Part shown: positions 24,531 to 38,645 of the stretch, one piece after another
Layout of the letters: each line of letters starts with the position of its first letter
How positions within the stretch are numbered: position 1 is the first letter of the stretch
Assembly (NCBI GenBank): GCA_019722365.1
Contig: JADFUC010000085.1
Coordinates: forward strand, 1,116,001 to 1,180,000
Length of the DNA stretch: 64,000 nucleotides
From: Lithospermum erythrorhizon
Taxonomy: Eukaryota > Streptophyta > Magnoliopsida > Boraginales > Boraginaceae
Reading direction: 5' to 3'
Made by a program: the position numbers and the translations under genes
The notes under the pieces: generated by a model
Seen by the model: the letters and a program-made list of their open reading frames with translations, nothing else
Told to the model about the DNA's origin: nothing
Databases searched by the model: none

Positions 24531-26151
24531 CGTTGTTGGTGGTTACTATTTCGGCTTCTTTTTCACCAGCTTCCTTCAACTATCATTTTTTTCAATTCGC
24601 TCTCTACCATTCTAGCTTTGCCATCAAATTTAATTTATAATGGCGGCAATTTTGAGCATTATATTATTTTTGAGTTCGTCTCAAAAATAAATTTACAAAT
24701 TCAATATTGAAAGAAACACCCCTCCTTGCAAAAAAGAACTTCATCTTTCCCAACAAACCTTCCCCCTTAAGCTTGAAAACTCCATAGCCTCCACACCTTA
24801 AGTTAGAAACTTGATAACCACCATTACCAAATTTAAATTCTGACTAGCAGAATCCCATCCCTTTCTTCCCCACCCACCCCCCATTACATAAATTGCCTAA
24901 CTCCCCTTACCCCACGCCACCACCCACCGCCAACTTCAACCTTTCACCATCATTCTTCTCCACAACTCATTACCCCATCCCAACTTCAGAGCTCACCATG
25001 GTTTCTTGAGCTGGATATAATTTTCATGAATTGGGAAAATCTAAAAATCAAATCTTGCTTTAATTTGGAATCCACCATTCCTCTCTTTCACACTTCCTTT
25101 TTTATTACTACAATTTTTTGGATTAGCTTTATATAATTTTGAATTTATTTTTAGTTATGTTTTACTAGTTGGGGTCATAATTTGCTTCATTTATACCCAA
25201 ATTTAAGTGAATCCTATCTAGACGTTTTTGGTTTTAAGTAGGGGATACGAAGTGTGACCTGTTGATATGTTTGATTTGATGAAGATTGCTGGTGTTGATG
25301 GTAGCGATGGCGGAAAAGTAGAGCCGCAGCGATGTAATGCGTAATGGTGGGAAGGAGCGCGGGGGGTTGATTATTTTGTTATTACTCTGTAAATATTTAA
25401 TTGTCTTTAAAAAAGACTCACATGTTAACTTATTATAAAAATACCCTCAAATCTATTATATAGTGTACTCGAATTTATCCTAATTAAAATTTCATCCAGC
25501 CACACAAAGAAACCGTATTTACGGTGACAGAATTGTAAGCATTACTGGCGATACGTTTCAGTAAGAAAACATCGTAAAGAACTCAAAAATACCACACTGT
25601 ATTAAAATAAAAAACAGTCTTATATTTATTATTTTATTATCACATAGTTAAAATTACGTATTATCCAATTATTTCAGCTCGTTAAACAAAAGCGTATTTT
25701 AACATGTTTCGGGCATCATATTATCTTAGAATCCTACCATTCATTGGGAATACTGGGAAGCATTCATCTGAATACCAAAACCAGAGAGAATAGCCAATCC
25801 ATACAACGTCATTCCATGCTCCTATAAGATGATATACTGTTATATCAAACAATTATGTCACTTGAGTAAAGAAATTTACCAATCATTCAAATGTTACTTA
25901 CAAAAACGAAAAAGAGGAAAGGAAAATATAAGAAAGTGTGAATCAATATACAAACAAATACACTATTTCCATGATGATGGCATTTTGAACTGAAGAATTC
26001 AAGGACCCTGATACATGGTGCAAAACGAACGTCTCAATTTTTTTGTTAGTCTTCTCTTCTTTTGTACCTAGAGTACTCAACTCTTTTTGTGCTAGAGTAC
26101 TCAACTCTTGGTCGTTAGTAATTGTATAAAATTCATAATCATTCTTCACTG

Positions 26152-29100
26152 CTATCTCTGAATCCCCGACTCTTCGGAAAATCTTGATGATCGGCTTGCT
26201 GGTGCATTTGGCCGCGGTACTTGAGGGGCAGTGATAGGCTTTTGTAGCGGTTTCAGAATTGCCATGATCTCAGCAAATGAAGGCCGTAATTTAGGGTCCC
26301 TACAAAATCGAGAGAAAAAAACAGCTATATGAGTGGTACAACACCCTCAAAGTGGCATGTATACTGAACGTTATACTCACGTTTGCCAACATCTCTGGAT
26401 TAGGTCTGCGATTATTGGATCCAAATCATCCGGAATGTCAAGTCTACGATGTTGAAACCCAACAGCGCCAACTACTTGCATCGGGTTCATTCCTCCCCAT
26501 GGTTGTTTCAAAGTACATAGCTCCCAGAGAATGATGCCAAAGCTATAAACATCACATCTGCATTGAATCGTATCTTATACATGTTATGAAATCAATCAAC
26601 ACAACTTGATTGGTAATGCCATTGCAGCATTTTGCATATACTGTTATTTTTAACTTGGTCAGTATACTTACTTTTCATCTGAGGGTTCATTTCGTAAGAC
26701 TTCTGGAGCCATCCACTCTGCCTGAAAAGGATTGCAAACAAGTAAAATCAGCATTGTCAATTTATTTGAGTAGCTGGAGGGTAGAAAATGAATATAAATA
26801 ATTATCATCTGTTTCTAGCAATGCATCTGAACAGCACAAAAAACTGCTAGACCACAACACAGTTGCAGCATGTTGGAAGTAAAAGTAACGTTGAAAACTG
26901 AGAGAACAAAACATGTATCAGAGATCAAACAATCAAGAGTAACAAACTAAAATCATCATGATTGAATCTGATGAAATAAAGAGATTGGAAAAGTTTGTTA
27001 TGTCTTACAGTCCCAGCAGTTGATCTCGATGAAAGGTAAGTGTTGTGCTTCATTCTTGATAACCCAAAGTCACACACCTGGTCACATATAACAATTCCAA
27101 TGAAATTCTGCAGTATATGACTATTCACTGTTAGCATAGGCACTACATCAAATATTTCCTACCTTCACAACCCAGTTCTTATCAACAAGAAGATTCGGGG
27201 TCTTTAAATCACGATGTACTATCACTGGGGAGCAGTTATGTAAATAATTCATGCCTCTTGCCTGTAAAGAAATTGAATAATACATTATTATAAGCAAAAG
27301 TGTCAAGCATACAGAAAAATTAACTTCCAGACTAGAAACATACAGTATCAAAAGCCATCCTCAATCGCCTGCGTTCATCTATTTGATTGTTAGGCCGATG
27401 GATTAATCTATACAAACTACCTCTGCAAGCATAGAACTTGCTTCAAATGTCATTCAAAGTCATGCTGTAACATTATAAAAGAGAAGTGTTGTCCTCAAAT
27501 GACAAAGGAAAATCAGAAAAGTTCAATTGATATGGAATTTATCAGGCAACATAGATTATCTGAAGAATAGCATTCAGATCATCTAATTTAACGACTAGCA
27601 GGAATTAGTAGATCCACATGTACCATGAAACTAACAATATATTGTGCCTTGGGTTACATCATGTTATGCAAACATGGATGATACTTTGACCTATTAAGCT
27701 ACATTACACAACAGCAGATACGTTATCAAAGAAACATTTTTACCATTAACAAGACCTCTTGGAAAACAATTGAAGATGAGGTGAATACATTCATACTCAA
27801 GTTTTTTTCCTGAAGAGATTGGGTTCGTGGTGGTAGTGGATGCTACTTTATACTACCTCTCTTTTAGGGCAACGATTTGACATTCCAGATTTTAATAACT
27901 TCACTCTACTTTTGTGTAAAGATAGAACAAAATAGCATATAGATGGAGTGCCAAATCACTGCCACTTTCGAAAAGCAAGTAAAAAAAATTGGAATGCAAA
28001 AATCATCATCCAATTTATTATGTCTATGAGATTACATGCTTTTACCACCTCTACTATGTATAGCACTGTGACTTTGATTCATCAGTTTCTCTCCTATACC
28101 TATCCACTTCTTTTTATCTTAATTACTTACAGTTAATCTGCCGGCCAAAACATATGCGAAGCTCTCAATGACCCTACCTTTATACATATAAATCTACAGA
28201 TTCAAGTACATTGCAAACACCATTATGGACAGAATACACAGTAATCAAAGAGAACTTCCAGGATGGATTCTTCAAAAGATAACAAATGTGGATGTATCAA
28301 ATAATTGCATGACATAATATAAAGTTACTTCTGCTCATATTATTCTCAAGTATCTCATACATCAAACCACAAACTCAATTTCTGCGTAATATCCATTAAT
28401 TGGTTCATTTACTACTAATAACATGGTAAGCACTTTGACTTTCTGATATCTTTAAGAAACATAAAATATTTCCTTGTGGCGTGATTATGTTGCAATGCCT
28501 CATTGTCTTTAGACCAATAAAGGCTAACTTAAAACTGTTACCAAAATATTATGGGATAAAATGCATTTTCCATACCACAAGCGGTTGCATATCGTAAATC
28601 ATAACACTGATTAACTTATTTAAGAAATAGAACAATCATTGCGATTCAGCCGGTCGTCACCATTGCTTTTGTCACAAAAATGGCTAGAAAACTCGAGGGT
28701 CAAGATCAAACATACCTCACTCTTAAATTCTTCTAGTGAATCACCTGTGATATCCTGGTCCAAAAATCGTTTAACAGCTACTTCCTGCCATTCAGAGGTC
28801 GATAGTTATATGTTTGAAAAGAATGATCCATCATACAGTAAAAAAATCAATAGATACACTGATACAGCAACATTTTAAAAATATGATGGTTATCAATCAA
28901 CTACATGAAAGACAGTTGCTGAGCTAGACTATTTTCCTTAATGTTATTCACGTTGAAGTCTTTGAACACATTTTTTTATTGTATCTGGCATAATACTGGT
29001 GCTGACATTTGAGGTATCAAGAATCTACACTGGGTAACTGCTGGAGCAAAAACATTGCAAGACCAACCAGAAGCTTAGTATTGAAAACTAAAGAGGGAGG

Positions 29101-32100
29101 AAGTTTGGTAAGAGGATAATCATAGTTGAAGACTTGTGGTTAGAACGTCAACCCATCTCATAGAAACTATATTGAGAAATAGCACAAGGAACATAATCAT
29201 TAGAAGTTTAGAACTGCAACCGGAAGCTATGATGGCTAGTCTCCATGTTGAGTTGTTCCTAAACTGGCCGATCTTTGTTGATAAGTTGTTTCCATTTGGA
29301 CTTCTGATTCTAAAGTTAGTAGCAATCCTTATCAGTTTACAATATGTAAATAAAACTCTTGAATTTCACCTAAGCTTTATGTTTATGCAGTTCCTATGGT
29401 ACTCTTGAATGTAACATTTTGTAAACCTAATGATTTACCATATGTTTTAAAACTTCCCAATTTCATGTAACTAAGTAGAAAGTTGATAACCTATTCTTAA
29501 TAGATTAGAACTTGATTAACTTAAAATGTGAACAAACACTCACAAAATCATTAAAACGATCTGGTAGCTAAGTTACTAGGCTAAGGAAGTTGATAACTCA
29601 CAGTTCCATGCCAGTCCCCACGATACACCTCCCCATAAGATCCTGCAAAAGAACTCTTATAAATATAAGAAGTGACAGCAAAAAAATGAGGACATAGAAT
29701 CATCAATCACAAATGCTAACTACCGGCTAAAATCATTACCTAAACCGATACGCTCCCCCAAGACAATGTCTTCCCAGGGTATCTCACAGTCTGCTACATC
29801 ATCAAATGTCGTATCAGATTTTGAGCTACCAGTTGACCTATCTGATATTCTCTCACCATCGGAAACAGTTCCCAAATTCTCACGGTCCCTTTCTCCACGT
29901 CCCTTCTGATCATAGACATTAATCTCATTTCCCCCATCAATTTTGGTGTATTTTAGTGGCCTGAGTAATGCTGCAATGCTATCCGGTGAATGAGGAGAAA
30001 TTTCCAAATTATCATACTGCTTACTGACAGCTGCTGTAGTTGCAACTACTGCAGCAGCTGTGGCAGTAGCTGCAGCTGAAACAGGAATCTCAATATTTGA
30101 ATCAGCACCAGTCTTTGCTGCTGCGACTACCATTGATGATGCAACAACAGCTGCGGCAGCTGCAGCTGCAGCAGCAACAGGTACATTTTTAGAATATTTA
30201 ACTGGAAATGATTCAGACTCCACGTGTACAGGCTCCTCGGTTGATTCTCTCAGGTTTTGATGCCCTCCATGAAAATAATTGGCCTTAGAACGAACATTAT
30301 GGTGAGGCAAAGGAGGTAAGAAACGAAGCTGATCATGATTATCTCGAGTCTCATTTCTATTACTCTCATCTCTCCTTGGGCTTTCCATGTGATCTCTCGG
30401 TGATATGGTTTCCAGAGCTAAAATATTTAACTCCTCCTGATAGACTTCAGTAAATAAGTTCGGAGGAGCAACAACGCCACTTTCAAGCAATACATCATGA
30501 AGCTTCTGAGCTAACTGGGGATTTTCTTTGGCAGCATCGATCATATATTGTGATACGTCCTTGACTTTCATTCTACGTACAGCAGGGGAACTTACCCCTT
30601 CTGTCCAGGAGGGGGATCTAACATGTGAATATGGATGACTAGTTCTATGACGTATCCCCTTCGACGAGTCTTTCTTTAAATGGTGAGGCTTTTTGAAATT
30701 GTGTGAAGATCTTTTGGAGTCTTCTTCGGTTTGAATTATCTGTGGGATATTCCCATGAGGCATATTGTCACTTTTGCTGCTTAATTCATTTCTAGCAACA
30801 TCACTTCCCCTAGACCCTGAGTGTTTGTCACCTCCAAAGTCCGAATGTTCTTCAAATGAACTAGCTACCTCGCTGCTAGAGGGTGCGACTCGAGAGGAAT
30901 CTGCATCCACGGATAGAGGACTCACAGAAAATAAAGGTTCATCACAATCTACATGACCTGCAGCAGCGTCAGATGGAATAAGTGTGCCAGGATCCGCCAT
31001 GAGATCAACAATATATTCCCTGTAAAAAGCACATTCTTCTTAAGTGGATAACAAATAAATGTCATTTAGATAGTTTTGTTTCAGACAAACCTGTGTCACT
31101 AACATAGACATAGAATTCAAGTTGTTCTAGAAAATGAATTATTCAATACTCACCCTTGGCTGGCTATGGGTAGAAGCTTAGTGGTCTAAGTCTATAAAAT
31201 TTATGTTGTTGTAAGGAAAAATGATTCACTATTAAGCACCTTTGACTTCAGTGAACAAATAATAATTCCTAATTTATCCAAATGTGTATATATGGATTGT
31301 TTCACCTCCTTAAAATCTATATTAAGAATTGCAATGTTCATCACATTTCAATTTAAATAGCTAGTTGATCTGTTTTTTGTCAAACATGCAAATACCATAC
31401 ATCAGAGTTCACACTTCAGACCACTAAAGACCACTGGAAGGAAACTATAGAAATTGACAGCACGATATAGAAGAAAAAGGCAGCAACCTTCCATCATCAA
31501 TCTTTACGAAATTTATGGCCACATCGTCAGAACCTGTATACTGCTGTCCTTTGATCAACCGGCAAGGAATCCCAACACTGTCAGCCAAAACCTGCACGTT
31601 TCTAGAACCAGAATTAGAAGGCAGACTAAAACTTAAACAAAAGAATGGAAGAACAACAATGTTCTACGCATGAGAGAGGGAAATATCTTATATCCAAGAA
31701 GACTAGTAAACCATCTTTGGCTATATGAGGTCATAAAGCAAGTTACATCAAACAAACGACAACAACTCAGTTATTTTTGTAGTAAATATAGCAATATATT
31801 ATGGTGACAGTCTACCAAGAGTTATAGAGAACTATTAAGTGCATGATCAACAAGTATGATCAGATTTAACCCTACCATTGGCACACACCATTCGTCAAAT
31901 CTCATGCTGAAGCAAAAGTAAATGGTTTGCATAGTCAACTAGTAACACAATTAGTATGAGGTAAAAACAAAAACAACCATTTGAATCTTTAGTCAAACTT
32001 CACTGAACATGGTATGGATATCAAGATGATGCAAGAAACAGCTCAGTAAAAACTGATTTACCCAAAAGGATAAAAATATATCTTTGTATGGAGATGTATG

Positions 32101-34224
32101 GTATCAATCTTGCAGTTTAGAATAGGTTTTCCAAATAGCTTCATACCTTGAATAGTAGCGCTCGATGACGAGCCAAGCCAATTGTCAAAGAACCAAGAGG
32201 CAACACCATGCTCCCTATCCTTGCCTTTAAGTTATAACAGAGACTTCTCCATGCCATCAGCATGCTATCGGGATCTTTAACTGGACCCCCCATATGATCA
32301 GAAACTAAAGAAGCAATATATTTCACCAGGCAGTCTAAGGGATAATTCATAAATTCTGTCCTTGATGTGAGAGCCACTTCCAAAGCTTTCTGCTCAATGT
32401 TTAACAGCCTAGAATCACCAGCTCTATTGATAAGAATGGCTTCCCAACTGATATTGTCTGATACACGTCTTCCTTGTAGATCAACAAGAGAAGGCATTGT
32501 TGGTGAGGCAGGTTCTAGCAAAACGCCATAGAGGTCATAAAAACCATCTAGGATCTTGTCATCATAGCCGAGAGCATTGTAGTTCTGTGAAGAATGGATA
32601 AATCTATAATATGAGGAATGTTAGAAGAAATTATACTATTCCATGAAGAAAAAACATAAAAGTGTTATTTGTAAAACACATACTTGAACTTAAAAACAAC
32701 TGGAGCACATGACCAAATTATTAAAAAATGGGGCCTAGTCTGAAATAAACAAAAAGAGACTCTAATTTCACTGTAATCCCTGGACTACTTAGAAATTGAC
32801 TTTTGAAGATCACAATATGAAGTTGTCTATAACAAGTCAAATTGAGAACGATGAGGATGAGATAGGATAATGAGATAAATGATTCAACATGAACATTTCA
32901 GTAGCTTCTGGTGCTTTCTCACTTAAATGTTAAGCTGTGTTAGTGATGTTCATCATCTTTATCGGATCCCCAAAATGACTAACATAAAAATAAGATTTGA
33001 CTGAAAAAATAGTAAGGATAACTCTTACTAGTTAGAATCATATGGCAGCTAAAACTTCAGAACCGTATAACCCTTAAGTTGTTATGATTTTGGATTTATT
33101 TATGTAGTAGTGTACTAGGAAATAGGGAACAGTAAATTGGACTTTCTTTCATCTAAACATTTAGCCTTGCAGACCTTCAATCTCTCAAATGATAAGCTGG
33201 GTATTCAAAAATAAATAGGAGATAAAAGTTCTCAGATACCATCAAACATTATTTTCCAAAAGTATGAGGGAAGTAGATGCATGATCATCTCAGCCGATAA
33301 CTACTGTGAAGTAACATAGTTGATGTTTCAAAATATTTACAGTAAGCGAATAACATTACAAAGTATTAGTGAGAATCTAGTTTCTTGTTCCTTTTGTTGT
33401 TTAAAAATGCATTAAATGGTCAGAAACTTTTAATAATCATAGGTTTAAACAATATAGATCACTTCATTATTAACTTAACGAAGAGTATGATGAATAAGTC
33501 GAGGTATTATGTGTCTCACCCATCAGCTGAAGCCCCTCCTCTTGGGGTTTATTATGCATAATTCCAAAGGTTTCGATTTAGTAAGTCTAAGGAGAACAAA
33601 CATATAAACCAAATGAAATATGTTTTCTCAATTATGCAAACCATCTACTCGTGTATTCATCACATTCAAGTTTAACAACAACAGCATCAAAAGCCTGCAT
33701 TCCCAACTGAATCGAGAGATGACCAAAAAACTTACCCAATATCGATATGCCAAAACTTCAGCTGGTGTATTCTCAGGGGCACAAGAACCTAAACTAATCT
33801 GTTTCACAGCTTCAATCTGAACTGCTTCAGGATCCTCTCTTGCACTCAATTCTAAAGCCAACTGTACCTGATATTCCTCCTCTATATCAGGATCCCTAGC
33901 ATTACTACTCTCAGAATCACGCCTTACAGCCTCGAGAGCAGCCTCCAAAGCACTACTACTCACAGAATCGGACGGCTCAAGCATCTCCTCTCTACCCAAA
34001 CTCGAAGAGGAAGGGGGACTAGGAATATTTCTATTAGTAACCGAATTCAACCATCCTTGAATTGCTGAAAATGGGTTGAGCTCGGAACTATGATGAGACG
34101 ACGACTGTGATACTCTCTCGGGTGATGACACATCACTCATTTTATATTTTGGTGATGAAGTTGAACCTTCTGAATCATCAGATTGATTTGACCCAATATG
34201 TATTTTCTTCAAGAAGTTTTTCAT
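26152..34224 (-). CDS. RAF-like MAPKKK, B3 subgroup (EDR1/SIS8-type), kinase exon missing
   Basis: Exons: 33736-34224, 32147-32584, 31488-31591, 29740-31019, 29602-29642, 28716-28784, [missing], 27344-27422, 27163-27261, 27009-27077, 26672-26721, 26381-26557 and 26152-26299. The start [11 protein letters not shown] is typical. Exons 2-3 carry the EDR1 domain ([23 protein letters not shown]). Exon 4 is a long Ser/Ala-rich linker with [13 protein letters not shown]. The kinase domain shows the Gly loop ([11 protein letters not shown]), [32 protein letters not shown] and [13 protein letters not shown]. The exon for the alpha-C helix to hinge (normally around LRHPNVVLFMGAVTRPPN) cannot be found between 27423 and 28715; without it exon 6 to exon 7 gives a stop. 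These kinases act in defence, ethylene or sugar signalling; activity of this copy is doubtful as assembled. Confidence 0.85.
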
Positions 34225-37200
34225 ACTTATATATTTCTCTATCAAACAATAAATTATGCTAAAAAATGCTAAACACAAAAACTAAACCTCTTCATTCTTC
34301 CTCAAAGCATCAAACTTTACTAGAAAAAAAGAAACCAATCCAAAACAAAAACAATTTCCAACCTTACTTAAAACAACCCTTATATTTATCATCTAGTCAT
34401 CAATTCAATAAACCAAATTGCACTTACACCAATTGCCAAAAATAACAAAGACTTCACCTTTTTTCCCAAAAAAATAAAAAAGCTGACACCATTTACTTCC
34501 TCAAGCTATAAAAATTCAATCAACCAAATTGCAATTATACCAATCACCAAAAATTTATAAAGATTGTACCTTTTACTTCCCTCAAGCTGTAAAAATTCAA
34601 TCTTTTAGTATTTACATCAACATTTATATCCAATCCTGCAATAATTATTATAGCCCACAAGCAAATAAATTTGAAAATGACATAATACTTTTATAATTCT
34701 TTAAAAATTCAGAAAAAAACAAGAAATCAGAATAAGTAGTTGGATTGTGTAAAGGGGCAAAAGGGTATGCTAAAAATGGTGTTTAAAAATGGAGATGATA
34801 TGGTCTTTGAGTCTAGGAGTAAAAGGAGCATGCTTGCTACTACTACAATATAAAACACATGGGGTTTAGACGTTTAGTGTAACTGAGTGCTCGAATCAAG
34901 GGGAGACCTAGACTATTCTTCATTCTAAATTACAAAAAAATAAAATTAATTTGTAATACGAATTTTCTAAATTTTATATTATCATCTCGTGTTGATATTA
35001 ATAATTTTGTATTTTGTTATTTTATGTGATATCACGTTTTGATTTTCATCATGTAAAAGGATCAATATAAGTGTGATTAATATTTTAATTTCGGTTTTTT
35101 TAATATATACCCTTATGGCATAGATTAAGAAGTAAAATTGGAAATAATAATTAAATATATTTAACAAATATTTCCATATCAAAATTCAGATATAAATCTT
35201 GTATCAAATATTTTCCTTAATTATCATCTTAACCTATGCTTTAATGCCACATATTAGAAAAATCCTTTTTGTTTATTTAAAAAGTTGTACTATACAAAAA
35301 ATTTACTCCCTTCCTATGTCTCAATTTAATTGATCATTTAATAAAAATTTCTTTTTTCATTATAAGTGATTATTTTATTTATCAATGTAATTTTTTACAT
35401 TGAAATTTATATTCTCTCCTAATATTCTTTAATCCATTAGTTGATATTATTTATCTCTTCTTGAAAATTATGTAATTAATAATTTTATTAATAAATTACT
35501 TTTATTTTAAACAATCAAATAAATTGAAGTGGATAAATTAGTATTGATTTTACCAAGAAGTGGGTAGTCTAAAGATGGTGGGCAGAGACAGCAAAGACCA
35601 ACAAGTGGGAAGAGACCCCACTTCTGGAGTTTTTGAGGCCATGCAGAGAGGATGGATTTTCAAGGTCACTGAAAACATATTTAATGCTTTTTTTGTGAAA
35701 ACAAAAAACAAGAAAAGGGAAAATAATGTCAGTAGTAGTTGTTGCAAGAAGAAAATCAGTGTAATGATTAGCTGTTTTGTATGCAAGTCAGCTTTTACTA
35801 TTTCCCTTTTAATTTCATTGGATGGTTGCTGACTCCAAAGTGAGGTGGAATTTCTTACAACAAAGGTGGAATCCTAATCAATAAAAACAATCTTCAATCT
35901 TAGGTGAAGATTTGTTATTTTAAATCAGGATAATGCAAGTTTGGATATGACCAACATTTCTTAGACTTGGAGCATTTCAAATACAATAATATTCTACATC
36001 AAATGATTTTTTTACTATATTATTAAATATTCTTAATATTTTTTAATACTTTACAATAGAGGGGTATAGATAGTGGAAATTTAATTAATTTTAATTAATA
36101 AAATTCATTTTTATGGATTTATTAATTTAATTAATCTTCAACCTGTCACACGATTACACGCTACGATTGTAGCCACCCGAGCTCGAATTAAATTCAAGAT
36201 ACGTGAAAATAATAAGTGCTCCTAGAATTAAGACTGAAATTATCGGGAATTAATTTCAAAGTTAAAATTAGGATTTTATATTAATTAAACATAATTTTAA
36301 AGCTAGAATAAGTGTTTAATGTAAAAATAATGGGCTTGAATTAACGAAGAAGTGAATTAATGGGTCAACAACAAAATGATTTCACCTAAAAACTCCTAAA
36401 ATAGGCGCCCAACACCTTTTCGAGAATAAGCCGGGCAAAAATATCCGACTCTGGCCCGTATTACGCTTAAAATCAATTGTCGGTGATCACGATCCGCCGA
36501 AAATAAACCGACCAATCGTAAATGTAATCCGAAATCCTCCTATAAATAACCCACATTTTCGAAACGTAGCCGAGGAGCAGTTATAAAGTAAGTAAATCTA
36601 ATGTGTTAGTATGAAAAGACGCAAAGTTTTCAAGAAGAAAAAATCGCAGTTTATTAAACACCTCCATTTAAAGACCAAAGGAAAATGAAGCATCACACCA
36701 CCCGGCGACCTAATTAAATAAGGTTATTCTAAAGCTTTAAAGAAATAAGATTCTAATAATTCCAAGACTGCTGGGCATCCAACCCATCTGTGAAGTGCCA
36801 ATCCCCAAAATCCAACAAGAAGCACGTCACCAAAAACTGAGCAGAAGGCGCTAATCTCGAAAGTACGACAAGAAACGGAGCTATCCATCCCCAAAGTTCG
36901 TAGAAACATGTCACTGGTGCCCTACACCAAATCAAATCAAGGAGAGGATCAAGCTACTGAAACCCCACTCCAAACACCAAATAAACGTCCAATACATCAA
37001 CGGCGGAGGACTACCCCAAAACTGGATGAGAAACTGAAATTTCCACTTAACACACAAATCGTTCTCAGAAAAGACACGCCGTTGCCTCGCAACAAATCAA
37101 ATCGTAGTTACGATCATGTCGGCTGCCTCGCCTACATCCAACATCGCATAGTTTTACTAAGGCCCCTATCAAGCCAAGAACTCAACCTCAAGTTACACGG

Positions 37201-38500
37201 TTCATCAAGCTCCGCATCATTACCGCCAAAAGTTCTCGAACTAGTTCAACACATCGAGACGTTCGGCCAAGATCCGCGCCGGAGGACACATATCCAAGCT
37301 CATCACATCAAAGTCCCACCACAAAGACATATCCAGCTGGGCCAAACGTCTGTACCAACCCACGATATCAAGTCAAGTAGGTCAAGTTGCCTCTACTAAC
37401 CCACATATCCAGCAAGCGTATTTGCTCTAAGTCCATCTATCTCGCTGAATAAAGCTCGTGTGACAAAGACGTTCACACAACCACATTTGACGGGAGGCTC
37501 TAAAGACCCCTGGCTGGTTCATATCCAACGCCTAAGACCAAATCAAGCACCTAAGCTCACCAATGAGTCCATATCAAGTCAAGACATATCAGACGCCAAG
37601 ATGAGGAGATAACTGTGACCGATAATAATCCCCAATTTTTCTGACATACCTTTTCAGATCAAGAAAATTTCCCCAAAAGGGTTTTATTATTTCGGAGCGC
37701 ACATAAATAATAAAATCTTTCCTCGCGATACAAGGGGCATCTCAAAAAACCATTCATTTTTCTATTTCCTACATATTACTCACATATACCCAACCATATC
37801 TATATGTTCTCTCATATTTGATTTATCATATTGTTAATTTTATAATCAATTAATTTAGACTGAAATAATAAATAATTATTATTTTAATATTTAATATTTT
37901 AATTTTAAATAATTAGCATCCATTTAAAAATTACATAAGATCAAAAAATGGATTAAACGGTAATAATAGTGGAGAAAAGGCTTCAAAATTTTGGTGTCCA
38001 AATAAGGTAAAGTTGATCTCTATTTGTAGAGTATAAAAAATGTGAAATAATGATATATATTTTTATGTTTTTAATCTCAAATTATTCTCAAAAACTCAAT
38101 TTAAAAATAAAAATAATTAAACTAAAGCAATACAATCAGAGTAAGTGTCGCCTATCCAATGCTCTTCATAAAGATGAAGCTGTGGGTCCTCATGGACTTT
38201 GCTCCCTTTTTATATGAGACTTCACCGACTTCTGCCACGTTTCTTGTGCTAATTGGCAATTTTGTGGGCCCCACTTATTGTTTTGTCAGAATAAGTTTCT
38301 GAATTTATTTAATAAATTCAAAGCAAAATTCAAGTTAAATCCTACATATTCCAATAATTTTACCGTAGCATTTAATTGAGAGAGTATCTTTCAAATTTTC
38401 TTTTCCCTATTAAAATAGTCTTAGAAACATTATTATAATATCATAAATAGTTGTCAAATTTTTTCGAGAGTCGAGAGTTAATCAACGTTGTTTTAACTAG
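34225..38500. other. Intergenic DNA upstream of the MAPKKK; MITE and possible LTR remnant
   Basis: 5' flank of the MAPKKK, then a Stowaway-like MITE (35303). An unidentified patch of higher CpG at 36120-37720 includes a TATAAATA box at 36541 in LTR-like surroundings and a phrase near 37700 (gatacaaggggcatct) like the transcribed start of gypsy-type LTRs. I could not find a second LTR or any pol motif, so I do not call an element. The open frame at 35560-35832 has no family match. Confidence 0.45.
35303..35544. mobile_element. Stowaway-like MITE
   Basis: The left end tactcccttcctatgtctca is followed by atttaattgatcatt; the right end is aacaatcaaataaattgaag followed by tggataaattagta. Their inner parts are inverted repeats (TCAATTTAATTGAT against TCAATTTATTTGAT), and TA flanks both sides. 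About 240 bp, no ORF. Confidence 0.6.
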
Positions 38501-38511
38501 TGTAAACTAAT

Positions 38512-38645
38512 CCTTCCATCCCAAATTGTTTGAGACTTTTACTTTTTCACACATTTTAAGAAAAGTTTAAATTTGTCTCTTAAATTCAAATTTCCCTCCT
38601 TAATGATGTCTCACAAATGTGACTTAATTTTGGAATGTCCCAAAA
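38512..38645. mobile_element. Small MITE-like element
   Basis: Begins ccttccatcccaaattgttt and ends near ttttggaatgtccc, imperfect inverted ends about 130 bp apart. A related element with the better-preserved opposite end (gaacaatttgggatgg) lies at 48677-48825. Confidence 0.4.

Larger units (their letters stand above)
19720..26150. other. Intergenic DNA between the LRR and MAPKKK genes; repeats only
   Basis: Contains a hairpin (20596), a MITE (20190), a CpG-rich unidentified patch (21240-21720), a degenerate long tandem (22050-23040), a short tandem (24419) and a C-rich stretch (24720-25010) with no sustained coding frame. ORFs in this interval show no family similarity and appear to be chance. 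Confidence 0.55.

Noticed and set aside
30060..30260. Ala/Thr-rich plus-strand ORF
   Set aside because: Antisense of the Ala-rich linker of the MAPKKK; the GCN repeats read through on both strands.
35560..35832. 90-codon plus-strand ORF
   Set aside because: No recognised family, and lysine-rich low complexity at its end; an inverted repeat (AAGTGGG/CCCACTT) nearby explains the local composition.
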